A stretch of DNA of 64,000 nucleotides from positions 2,976,001 to 3,040,000 of the forward strand of contig NZ_PGFA01000001.1 in assembly GCF_002797555.1 (NCBI RefSeq), read 5' to 3'. The notes beneath the pieces were generated by a model, which saw only the letters and a program-made list of their open reading frames with translations, was not told where the DNA came from and made no database searches. Source of the stretch: Hymenobacter chitinivorans DSM 11115 (lineage in GTDB: Bacteria > Bacteroidota > Bacteroidia > Cytophagales > Hymenobacteraceae). Shown here piece after piece: positions 27,797-36,176 of this stretch. Position 1 is the stretch's first letter, and each line of letters opens with the position of its first letter. The translations under genes were made by a program, and so were the position numbers.

Positions 27797-27800
27797 TTGT

Positions 27801-27884
27801 TTGATTGCTGATTGTCGATTGGTAATTGGTAGTTGTTCTCCGGCAAAACCGTGGGCCAACTACCAATCGACAATCAGCAATTAG
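27801..27884. repeat. Imperfect hairpin between iscU and the next gene
   Basis: ATTGCTGATTGTCGATTGGTA (27804-27824, cut at 20 for quoting) plus GTTG pairs with CAACTACCAATCGACAATC (27857 onward). The left arm carries a seven-base duplication (ATTGGTA) that would bulge out. It ends about 18 bp before the following ATG. It is similar in style, not in sequence, to the iscS-iscU hairpin. Confidence 0.75.
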
Positions 27885-27901
27885 CTTTTAACAAGTACCC
27901 A

Positions 27902-28309
27902 ATGGAAGTTTCGCCCGACATTCACGTCGAAAGCAGCCGGATTCAGAAGCAGATTGAGGATTACCTGGGCATGGGCCCGGGCAACTTGCTGTTCGAGTTT
28001 CGGCAGCTGGACCATCTGGTGCGGCTGGATCTGATTACCGTTAATCCGCGCCACCACCAGAGCTTCCTGTTTCGCTACGAGGAAGGCTACGACAAGCTGG
28101 ATGCCCTGCGCAAGATGCTGACCTACGTGCAGCGCCTGCGCGACACGGAAAGCTCCTACACGATTCAATGGCGGGCCCGCGGCGACAAAGAGCTGCAGAC
28201 TTCCTATTTCCGGGCGCACAATACCTACGAGGCCCTGGACAAGCTCTATTACGGGCGCGACCTAAACACTATCACCGTGTTCAGTGTTGTGCTCAATCCT
28301 TCCTCGTAA
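27902..28309 (+). CDS. Unknown protein inside the isc cluster
   Basis: I do not recognise this 135-residue protein. It has no signal peptide, no membrane segment and no cysteine, so it is unlikely to bind a cluster through Cys. It is rich in Arg, Asp, Tyr and Leu, with predicted amphipathic helices (IQKQIEDYLGMGPGNLLFEF, LDALRKMLTYVQRLRD) followed by beta-like stretches (SSYTIQWRARG, ITVFSVVLNPSS). The mixed fold resembles a small ferredoxin-like or START-like domain, but that is a guess. Placement between iscU and iscA, in the same direction, suggests a role in Fe-S assembly. The ATG at 27902 follows the hairpin; the longer frame would run through it. Confidence 0.75.
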   Translation: MEVSPDIHVESSRIQKQIEDYLGMGPGNLLFEFRQLDHLVRLDLITVNPRHHQSFLFRYEEGYDKLDALRKMLTYVQRLRDTESSYTIQWRARGDKELQTSYFRAHNTYEALDKLYYGRDLNTITVFSVVLNPSS

Positions 28310-28396
28310 CAACCGGTAGCATAACGCAGGCGGACACTATTTGCCGCCGTTTTCTGTTTCTCTACCAAGTACGCCATACCCAGTACTACCCAAGCC

Positions 28397-28723
28397 ATGA
28401 TTACCGTTTCTGATAAAGCCAAGGAGAAAGTAGAGCGTCTGATGTCCGACGCTCAGCTCGACGAAACCTACCGCCTGCGGGCTTCCGTGGCGGGTGGCGG
28501 CTGTTCCGGCCTGTCCTACAAGCTCGACTTCGACAACGAGGTGAAGCCCATGGACCAGGAGTTCGAGGACAAAGGTGTCCGCGTCGTGGTCGACATGAAA
28601 AGCTTCCTGTACCTGGCCGGCACCCAGCTCGACTTCTCGGATGGGCTCAACGGCAAAGGCTTCTACTTTGACAACCCCAATGCGTCGCGCACCTGCGGCT
28701 GCGGCGAGAGTTTCTCCGTGTAG
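28397..28723 (+). CDS. iscA: A-type Fe-S carrier, HesB/IscA family
   Basis: A carrier that receives clusters or iron from the scaffold and passes them to apo-proteins. The 108-residue product has the three conserved cysteines: Cys36 (GGGCSGLSYKL) and Cys100 and Cys102 (SRTCGCGESFSV). Length and spacing are normal. It ends the isc cluster and is followed by a strong terminator. Confidence 0.95.
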   Translation: MITVSDKAKEKVERLMSDAQLDETYRLRASVAGGGCSGLSYKLDFDNEVKPMDQEFEDKGVRVVVDMKSFLYLAGTQLDFSDGLNGKGFYFDNPNASRTCGCGESFSV

Positions 28724-28764
28724 TTTGCCGGGCCTGCACGCATTCGAGGCAGCGCAGCTTACCG

Positions 28765-28807
28765 CACAAAAAAAGCCCTACCCCGCGCGGGATAGGGCTT
28801 TTTTGTG
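28765..28807. terminator. Bidirectional terminator after iscA
   Basis: CACAAAAAAAGCCCTA pairs with TAGGGCTTTTTTGTG around a GC-rich centre. It serves the isc cluster on the plus strand and the convergent T9SS cargo gene on the minus strand. Confidence 0.9.
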
Positions 28808-28824
28808 ACTATTGCCTCCGTAAC

Positions 28825-30072
28825 CTACTCGCGGGCGAAGCGCTGGGTAACCCGCTCCTTGCCGCTGCCGACTTCGAGGAAATAGCCCCCGGAGCGCAGG
28901 TTTTGCACGTTGATGGCCCCCTGAGCCGATACTTTGCCCTCCAGCAGCGTTTGGCCCAGGGTGTTAAATACCCGGTACGGCGTACCGACCATCGTGGCGG
29001 GCAGGTTGAGTTGGTCGTAGGTTGGGCTGGGGTAAGCCACGGCCAGTACTGCTCCCACCACCCGCACCGGCGAGTACGACGTCTGCCCATCTTGGTCTAT
29101 CTGCTGCAGGCGGTAGTAGCTCACGCCCGAGAGGGGCTCAGGGTCTTTGCTGCTGTAGGAAGTAGCTTTGTCCGTGGTGCCCGCGCCTCGTACTGATTTG
29201 ATGGTGCTGTACACCTGCCCGTCGGCGCTGCGCTGCACTTCGAACCGGTCGTTGTTTTTTTCGCTGGCCGTGACCCACTGCAGGAATACGGCCCCGGACT
29301 GGCGCGCGGCGCTGAACGAGGTCAGCTCCACGGGTAAGGGGCTGTTGCTGCCGATGACCACATCGTCGATGTACAGGGCCGTCTTACCGTTGGCAATCAG
29401 GCTAATCTGCACTTGGATTTGGGTGATGGTCGAGCCAAAGCTGATGCTAGCCGTAGAGTAGCCCCCGGTGCCCGTCAGGCTGGTACCTTGCCCGCTGCCG
29501 GTCAGGTCATTGGGCGACGTCACGGTGGCTAGCGTTGGGCTTGTTGTGTTGATCGTAGCGCCGGCCACTCCCGTTCCGGTGTAGTTGAATACCGACCCGT
29601 TGGCTTGTCCGTTAATCCGCAGGGTGGGCACAAAAGTCGTCGAGCCATTGTAAGCTATGCTTACCAAAACACCCGCCGAACCGTTGTCGATACCACCGTT
29701 GTTATTGGTTTGGTACGAAGCCAGCCGGAACCGGAAGAAGTTGGATGACGAACCCGTGGCAAATGTGGTGTTATTAAAAGTCAGGACCGAAGTAGTAGTA
29801 CCGCCACCGGTGTTGTTGACCACGCCCCAGGCCTGGCTGCCCTCGCTATAGACGTTGCTCGTTTTGGGGGCGGCGTTGGTATTGGTGGTAGTAGCAGCCC
29901 CCAAAGTGCCCGTTGCCACCGAGCCGGGGTCAGTGGCGCCGACCGTATACAGCAGTTCGTTCTGGGCGCTGGTTGTCTCAAACCCCTGCTGTAAGCGGTA
30001 GGACTGGGCTTGACTCGCCAAAGCAGAAATTAGTAAGCCGGGAAGCAGAAAAAGAGTTGCGGTAGGTTTCAT
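28825..30072 (-). CDS. T9SS type A sorting domain protein
   Basis: A secreted protein of 415 residues. The signal peptide ends at ALASQAQ. The N-terminal 240 residues are Ser/Thr/Gly-rich beta structure, possibly a jelly-roll (ALYIDDVVIGSNSPLPVEL ends it). A module shared with the two neighbouring cargo proteins then follows (PVELTSFSAARQ, LQWVTASEKNNDRFEVQRS, SYYRLQQIDQDG). Last is a type A sorting domain (AVAYPSPTYDQLNL, then RSGGYFLEV). It should leave the cell through the T9SS, lose this domain to PorU and stay on the surface or be released. Its target is unknown. Confidence 0.85.
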   Translation of the reverse strand: MKPTATLFLLPGLLISALASQAQSYRLQQGFETTSAQNELLYTVGATDPGSVATGTLGAATTTNTNAAPKTSNVYSEGSQAWGVVNNTGGGTTTSVLTFNNTTFATGSSSNFFRFRLASYQTNNNGGIDNGSAGVLVSIAYNGSTTFVPTLRINGQANGSVFNYTGTGVAGATINTTSPTLATVTSPNDLTGSGQGTSLTGTGGYSTASISFGSTITQIQVQISLIANGKTALYIDDVVIGSNSPLPVELTSFSAARQSGAVFLQWVTASEKNNDRFEVQRSADGQVYSTIKSVRGAGTTDKATSYSSKDPEPLSGVSYYRLQQIDQDGQTSYSPVRVVGAVLAVAYPSPTYDQLNLPATMVGTPYRVFNTLGQTLLEGKVSAQGAINVQNLRSGGYFLEVGSGKERVTQRFARE

Positions 30073-30272
30073 AGATGTGCGTGTAAGGTTTGCGAAGAGG
30101 TCGGTTCGGCTGGGCTGAGGCCATTAAGCAGCAAGGACACTGCCCGGATGCTGGCGAACTTCGAATAGTACTAATGAGCGTTAGTACCTGATTTATTCGG
30201 CAATGAGTCAGGTGCAATTCAAGCTTTCATTAGTGCCATACTGGCCGCAACTTACCACTAAATTAAAAACAT

Positions 30273-30306
30273 AAAAAAAGGCCCCTTCGTAAAAGGGGCC
30301 TTTTTT
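30273..30306 (-). terminator. Terminator of the giant T9SS cargo gene
   Basis: AAAAAAAGGCCCCTT pairs with AAGGGGCCTTTTTT, 21 bp beyond the stop codon of the gene at 30327-35999. A-runs and T-runs flank both sides. The remaining 200 bp to 30072 show no recognisable feature. Confidence 0.88.
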
Positions 30307-30326
30307 CACCGAAACTGATCCTGCTG

Positions 30327-33300
30327 CTATTCAGCGCGGGTAATTTTATGCGTGGTTACCCGCCCGTTTTGCGCAATCTTGACGAAGTACACTCCTTGCG
30401 GAAGCTGGCTCATGTCTATCGACCCATCCGGAGCGCAGGCACCCGACCATACGGCGCGGCCCGTCAGGTCGGTGATAATGATCTGCATAGCCTGCGGATT
30501 CACCTCCGCCCCCCGGACTATGAGGCGGTGCTGCACCGGGTTGGGGAAGAGTTGCAGCTCTGCTACTCCGTCCACCGTTGCTACGGCCGAGTACGCGGCT
30601 TTGCCGTTTTGGTCGACCTGGCGCAACCGGTAGTAAGCCAGGGCAGTCGGCGCCTGCTTGTCCAGCACGGAATACAGTTGCTGATGGCTGCTCTGCCCCT
30701 GCCCGGCCACGACGGCGACGGTAGTAAATTCACGGCCGTTGAGGCTGCGCTGCACGTCGAAATGCGCACTGTTGGTTTCTGAAGCCGTAGCCCAGCGCAC
30801 GACAACGCCGGTGCTTTGGCGCTGGGCTGAAAAACTGGTCAGCGAAACTGGCAAGGGGTTGTCAGCCGCGGAGGGGTCGGTGCTGGCCAGGGCAAAGTCG
30901 CTGAAGGAGGTAAAAGTACCCGACGTAAGGGTAGTGCTGGTGTTAGCACTGCGCCCGATGTTGTCCCAGCCATTACCACTGTTTTTGCCAATGACCAGGG
31001 AAGCCAGGCTCGGGTTGGTTACCTCATCGTCGGCGCCAAAGCTCAGGGTAACGGTACCACTAAAGCCAGTGGGGGCCACCGTGGGCACCAGGCTGAAGTA
31101 ACGCACCCGCGACACCCGGGTCAGGTCACCGTTGAGGCGCCGGTCGGGGAAGGAAGCGTCGTTCTGGGTGGCCGTAAACGTAGTCTGCGCGTCCAGAGTA
31201 GCCACGCTCAGCGTTAGGGGCCGGAACTTGCCATTCGCCCCAATGGGGAAGACATAATCGGCCACGGCGGCCGTAGCGGGCGTGGGCTGAATTTCGCGCT
31301 GCATTGGCCCCTCCACGTAGCTGGCCGCGCTGGTCTGGGCGGGCAACAGTACGGCGTCGGCGGCTAGCTTGAGCATGGCCGAGGGCGAGGTGGTGAGCAC
31401 CCCATTGAGCAGCTCCAGACCGCCACTGTTGGCATTGCTCAGGGCGTTTACTACGACGCCCGTAGCCAAGGTTACCCCGGCCGGGTTGTTGATCTGCAGA
31501 ATAACGTTCAGGCCCAGGTAGGACGTGCCGGTATTGCTCTGCGTCAGAGGGGTGCCGCTGATGGTTTGGGGAGTGGTTCCGTTCAGGATCAGGCGGCGGG
31601 CCGTAGTAAGGGAAGCCGGCTCAAACTTAAAGCGGCCCGCATTAACCAGGTTGCCCCGCACGGTAATATCACTATTGAGCGAAGCGGTAAAGCTTGCGTT
31701 GGCCGCCACCGTCAGGTTGCCGCGCACAATGAACGGACTGCTGCCGTTGGTCAGGTAAGGAAAGAAGCCGGAAGCCGGCAGAGTGCTGGTGGCCGGATAC
31801 GTCAGGGCCAGGCTACCGTAGGTACGGCCCGTAGTCGGGATGCTGTAGCTGCTCCCGGCTGGCACGTCGAACTGCACGAGGCCAGTTTCAGTACCGCTGA
31901 CCGTCGACAAGTTGTCCAGCAACGCGCCAATTCCGCGGACGGTGCGGTGCACATAGGTTCCGCCGTTGTAGATGACGAAGTTCGGGCCGGCCGGAGTGAT
32001 GTCCACCGAATTGCCCGAGCCGCCCGAGGCCGCGCCAGAGTTATTGATAAACACGCCGCCGCCGTAAATTACCAGGGCGTTGGTGGCTTTGGTAAAGCGC
32101 AGGTAGTCGACCACCGTATTGGTATTGGGCAGCAGTACCGTAATGCCGGCCCCACCGTTGGGGTTGATAACTAGGGAGCCCAGCGACAGAGTACCAGTAG
32201 TTACGGCGGGCAGAGTCATCGTGTAGGCCCCGCTCACAAAGGTGTGGTCAAGCAGCAGGTCTTCCCCGGCCGCCGGCACCTGGTCGGTGCTCCAGTTGAG
32301 CGGGTCGGCGAAGCTGGTTCCGTCCCCTCCCCCATCCCAGCGGGTCAGGACCACGCCCGACACAGTACCCGATACCAGTACCGGCGCCGAGAGCGTACCG
32401 TTGGAATTGGTCACCGTGCCGCTGTAGGAGCCGGCCGTAGTGCCAGTCAGGCGCACGTAAATAGTCTGGTTGAGGCTGCTACCAGCGGGCGTTAGGCTCA
32501 GCGTGTTGGCATCGGTTGTAATTCCGGTAAAGGCCGCCGTAGTCGACACCTGGAAGCCCGCTGGGGCCGTCACTGTCACCGGCGTGCCATCCAGGTTAGA
32601 GCCAGCCAAGGTATAGGTTTTGGCCGTTGATGGCGCGCCTTCGAAGGTGGTCAGCCCGCTGATAGACGTGGGGGCCGTGGCCGGCGAGGTAGTAGCCGTA
32701 AGCGTGGGAGTAGCCGCGGCCACCGTTACTTTCACGGCATTGCTCGTCACGGGACCACAGGCGGCGAAGCTGGAAACCACCGTCACGTAGTAGTCGCCAG
32801 CCGTGGCGAAGTTTGGAGTGTAGCTGCTGCCCGTGGCCCCGCTGATGGCCGTAACCGGGCCACCGGGGGCGGGGGCGAAATACCACTGCCGCGAAGTAGC
32901 CGTTGGGGTTTCATTGGCCGTCAGCGGCGTGCCGTTCACGCCCACTCCAATGGCCTGGTCGGCCGCGGGCGTCACGCTTACGGTGGGGTTGTTTACCACT
33001 GTTACCGCTACCGAAGTTTGTCCGGTTACGCTGGGGTTGGTGGCTACAACCCGCAGTTTGTAGCCGGCTCCGTTGGGCGTAGTAGCCGGCAGGGTGATGC
33101 TGATGGTTTGCTCGGTGGTAGCGCTGATGTTATCCAGGCGCCCCACCTCAGTGGGGGTGCTGCCGAAAACGCCGTTGGCGTCCGACAGTTGGGCTACGAA
33201 GCTGTTGGTGTTCCCGTAAGGCCCCGTGGGAGTAAACGTGGCGCTAAACGTAGTTCCGGCGCAAAAGGCCCTACCCACGAAAACTGGGGCCGAAATCGTG

Positions 33301-35999
33301 TTGGCGGCGCCCAGCGCCGTGCCGTACAGGTTAACGTTGTCGACGCCGAAAGTACCGGCGGCCGCGGTTGTCGAATAACCGTAGATGCGGAACACGACCG
33401 TGCCGGAAAAGGCGGTCAGACTGGTCAGGACCACCGTTTTAACCGTACCGTACGCGCTGCTCGAATTCTGCACGCCCCCGACTGTGGTACCGAAGTTATC
33501 CTGACTGGTACGCAGCTCCCACTTTTGGGGACCGGTGCCCGAAGCCCGGTCCTGCAAGGTCAGGCTGGTGGGTGTTACTTGGTAGCCGCTGGCCGCCGTC
33601 AGGCGAAATTCGTAGTAGCCCTTCGTCGTGTCCGACAACGTGGTGGTGATGGGGAAGCCCGACGAGCGGAAGTCCCCGGTGGAAGTGGCCGTCAGGCCGG
33701 TGCTGCGCTTGAAGGCGCTGCCACTCACGTTGGCCCCTACCGTCGACGGGTTTTCGGGGTTAGTAGCCGCGTCGAAGTTGTAGCCCAGCAACGGTGCTGC
33801 CGTGGTGGTGAATGATTCGTCGGCGCCGTAGCTGGTGCCTACGTTATTGGTGGCGTAGGCGGCTACGTAATAAGTAGTGCTAGCCGTAAGGCCCGTTAAG
33901 CTGCTGGTAAAGCTCCCCGTCGTGCCCGAGGCGGTTACGGAAGTCACGCCGCTGCCCCCCAGACGAGGACTAGGCGAGAGGCTGTAGACAACCCCACGGG
34001 CCGTAATAGTAGCCCCGCCCGACGCCGTCACGTTCCCGCCGCCCGTAGCCGAGTTAAAGGAAATGTTCGTTGCGGCAGCCGTCGTCACGGTTGGGGCAGT
34101 CGTTACGGTGAATGTGCCCGTGGCCGAATACGTGGCCGAGCCGCCGTTGGACAGGACCACCGGGCCGGTAATGGAGCCCGGCGCGACGGTAGCCGTTACG
34201 GCCGTCGGCGTGGCCGACACGCTGGTGGCCGCCACGCCTCCCACCGTCACCCCAGTAACGGTGCCCAGGTTGGTACCCGAAATCGTGATAACCGTGCCAA
34301 CCGGACCGGCCAGGGGGGCAAACGTGGTGGGCGCGGGCGGGGGCGTAACCGGCGCGGCCGAAGTTTGCACCCCGGTGCTATACCCATCCCCGTTGGTGGT
34401 GAATGCCTTGAAGTAGTACGTCGTACCATTGGTTAGGCCAGTTACCGTAGCACTGGCGCCCGGGCCGGCGTACACCACAAATTGCCCGCCGCCCAGGTCG
34501 GTACCCGCGCCGTAGGTGGCGCTGGCCGTCAGGGTACCCGTGGGCGTAGCCGTGACGCTGGCCGTACTGGCGACAATTACCGTTTGGGTAACGCAAGAAG
34601 CTGGCGCGGTCCAGCTTAAGGGCACCTGGGCATCGCCCACCGTAGCCGTCAGGTTGGTTACCTCATTGGTTTGGTAGTTCACCACCGTCAGGTTGGCTCC
34701 GTTGTCGGAGCCCGTAGTGGCGGGGCTGCTGGCATCCACCCGGATCCGGTACGCCGCGCCTGAAGCTACTGAAGGGGGAATTACAGCATTAATGGTTCCC
34801 GAATTAGCATCACTAGCCAAGGTCCCAATGCTGGTCGTGCCGAGGTAGGCCGTGTAGGTGTTGCCGCTGAACGTACCCGTGGAAGTAAACGGCACCGAAA
34901 CCACCGCGCCGGTGCTGCCTACGCAGTAGGTGGAGGCCGGAATAGCGGTAGTCGTAACTGAATTGCTGGCGCCCGCCGTTACGGTAAAGTCCACCGAATT
35001 TGAAGCCGGGCCCGTGCTGGTATTTTTCACCGTGACGGGGAAGGTGCCCGCCGTAGCCACGGCGCTGGCCGGTACGCTGGCCGTGAGTTGGGTAGCCGAC
35101 ACGAAGGTGGTCGTCAGAGCCGTACCATTGAAGTAGGCCGTGGCCCCACTCACGAAGTTGGTGCCAGTCAGAGTCAGCGTAAAGGCGCTGCTGCCCGCCG
35201 ATTTTGTGCTCGGGTCAATACTGGAAATAGTGGGTGCTTCAACCACGTAGCTTACCGTCACATCGTCAATGGCCAATAGATGGTCATTACCACTGTCGTT
35301 CAGGTCAACCCACCGCAGCATTATCTCACTATCGTTCGGCAATGGGCTGGCTAATGTGATGGTTGCCGAAATGTTAGCCACTCTGTTGGCAGGCAGGTTT
35401 CCATCCAATACTGCTGAACTAGAGCCAATCACTGGGCTACTAAACGTTAGCGCCGATACAGAGGTAAACGTTCCGCCTGTCACAGCTGTAACCGTAGTAC
35501 CAGTCTGGTAGTCGAAGGTTAAGCTTTGAATTCCCGCGTTTTCCCGTCGCCACTGCTCACCTGTGTAGGTGATGGTGAAAGAGGATATTGCAGCGCCAGT
35601 TGTATTTTTTAACCGCAGGCCTATATAGCCTTTACCAATACCTGAGCTCCCCGTAAAAGTATTGGTGGGTGTGTAGCCTAATGCCCGGTCGCTAAGCGGG
35701 TTAGTGCCCGCTACACCGAAAGCATACAGGCCGGCAGTGGAACTGGTACTACCGGTATTTGCTCCATATGTAGTAATGGCAGCTGTATTGTCTGTGCGGG
35801 CGTACCAGCCTAGTAAAGTGCTATTATCGGTCCAGGACCCAGAGGTGAGAGTATTAAATGACTGAACTTCATTCGGCCCGGTTAGGAGCACCTGCCCCTG
35901 CCCTAACAGCGGGCTGAGCAATATCAGCAATGAAAAAGCCGCCCTAAGCGCTAGCCTAACCCAGTTTTCGCGTTTAGGTTGAGTAGTGTTTTTAATCAT
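30327..35999 (-). CDS. Giant T9SS cargo protein with IPT/TIG and fibronectin-like modules
   Basis: A surface or secreted protein of 1890 residues. After a signal peptide (LLSPLLGQGQV) comes a domain of about 230 residues with VDLNDSGNDHLLAIDDV, then a run of beta-sandwich modules. These include IPT/TIG repeats (PTISSIDPSTKSAGSSAFTL; GPVGTVITISGTNLGTVTGV), fibronectin III-like modules ending in LTNGTTYYFKAFTTNGDGYS and LTASTTYYVAAYATNNVGTS, and a jelly-roll ending near FGVDNVNLYG. The C-terminus has the shared SFSAQRQ...YYRLRQVDQNG module and a type A sorting domain (LQLFPNPVQHRLIVRG, then LPQGVYFVKI). An adhesin-like or matrix role is likely. The ATG at 35999 precedes a good signal peptide. 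Confidence 0.85.
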   Translation of the reverse strand: MIKNTTQPKRENWVRLALRAAFSLLILLSPLLGQGQVLLTGPNEVQSFNTLTSGSWTDNSTLLGWYARTDNTAAITTYGANTGSTSSTAGLYAFGVAGTNPLSDRALGYTPTNTFTGSSGIGKGYIGLRLKNTTGAAISSFTITYTGEQWRRENAGIQSLTFDYQTGTTVTAVTGGTFTSVSALTFSSPVIGSSSAVLDGNLPANRVANISATITLASPLPNDSEIMLRWVDLNDSGNDHLLAIDDVTVSYVVEAPTISSIDPSTKSAGSSAFTLTLTGTNFVSGATAYFNGTALTTTFVSATQLTASVPASAVATAGTFPVTVKNTSTGPASNSVDFTVTAGASNSVTTTAIPASTYCVGSTGAVVSVPFTSTGTFSGNTYTAYLGTTSIGTLASDANSGTINAVIPPSVASGAAYRIRVDASSPATTGSDNGANLTVVNYQTNEVTNLTATVGDAQVPLSWTAPASCVTQTVIVASTASVTATPTGTLTASATYGAGTDLGGGQFVVYAGPGASATVTGLTNGTTYYFKAFTTNGDGYSTGVQTSAAPVTPPPAPTTFAPLAGPVGTVITISGTNLGTVTGVTVGGVAATSVSATPTAVTATVAPGSITGPVVLSNGGSATYSATGTFTVTTAPTVTTAAATNISFNSATGGGNVTASGGATITARGVVYSLSPSPRLGGSGVTSVTASGTTGSFTSSLTGLTASTTYYVAAYATNNVGTSYGADESFTTTAAPLLGYNFDAATNPENPSTVGANVSGSAFKRSTGLTATSTGDFRSSGFPITTTLSDTTKGYYEFRLTAASGYQVTPTSLTLQDRASGTGPQKWELRTSQDNFGTTVGGVQNSSSAYGTVKTVVLTSLTAFSGTVVFRIYGYSTTAAAGTFGVDNVNLYGTALGAANTISAPVFVGRAFCAGTTFSATFTPTGPYGNTNSFVAQLSDANGVFGSTPTEVGRLDNISATTEQTISITLPATTPNGAGYKLRVVATNPSVTGQTSVAVTVVNNPTVSVTPAADQAIGVGVNGTPLTANETPTATSRQWYFAPAPGGPVTAISGATGSSYTPNFATAGDYYVTVVSSFAACGPVTSNAVKVTVAAATPTLTATTSPATAPTSISGLTTFEGAPSTAKTYTLAGSNLDGTPVTVTAPAGFQVSTTAAFTGITTDANTLSLTPAGSSLNQTIYVRLTGTTAGSYSGTVTNSNGTLSAPVLVSGTVSGVVLTRWDGGGDGTSFADPLNWSTDQVPAAGEDLLLDHTFVSGAYTMTLPAVTTGTLSLGSLVINPNGGAGITVLLPNTNTVVDYLRFTKATNALVIYGGGVFINNSGAASGGSGNSVDITPAGPNFVIYNGGTYVHRTVRGIGALLDNLSTVSGTETGLVQFDVPAGSSYSIPTTGRTYGSLALTYPATSTLPASGFFPYLTNGSSPFIVRGNLTVAANASFTASLNSDITVRGNLVNAGRFKFEPASLTTARRLILNGTTPQTISGTPLTQSNTGTSYLGLNVILQINNPAGVTLATGVVVNALSNANSGGLELLNGVLTTSPSAMLKLAADAVLLPAQTSAASYVEGPMQREIQPTPATAAVADYVFPIGANGKFRPLTLSVATLDAQTTFTATQNDASFPDRRLNGDLTRVSRVRYFSLVPTVAPTGFSGTVTLSFGADDEVTNPSLASLVIGKNSGNGWDNIGRSANTSTTLTSGTFTSFSDFALASTDPSAADNPLPVSLTSFSAQRQSTGVVVRWATASETNSAHFDVQRSLNGREFTTVAVVAGQGQSSHQQLYSVLDKQAPTALAYYRLRQVDQNGKAAYSAVATVDGVAELQLFPNPVQHRLIVRGAEVNPQAMQIIITDLTGRAVWSGACAPDGSIDMSQLPQGVYFVKIAQNGRVTTHKITRAE

Positions 36000-36117
36000 G
36001 CAAAAGGCAGATAAAGAAGAAGATGGAAAGGAAGCAATCTAACCTTTAAAAGTAGATATTATACTATTGATAATTACTATAGTCCTTGTTAAGCAATAGT
36101 TAATACCGTCGTTGGGC

Positions 36118-36160
36118 AACAAAAAAAGGCCTCCCGAAACCGGGAGGCCTTTTTTTGTTT
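36118..36160 (-). terminator. Terminator of the 1048-residue T9SS cargo gene
   Basis: AAAAAAAGGCCTCCCG pairs with CGGGAGGCCTTTTTTT, 17 bp after the stop codon at 36177. The near-perfect stem with long A/T runs can work in both directions. Confidence 0.9.
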
Positions 36161-36176
36161 TGATAAAACCAGTTGC

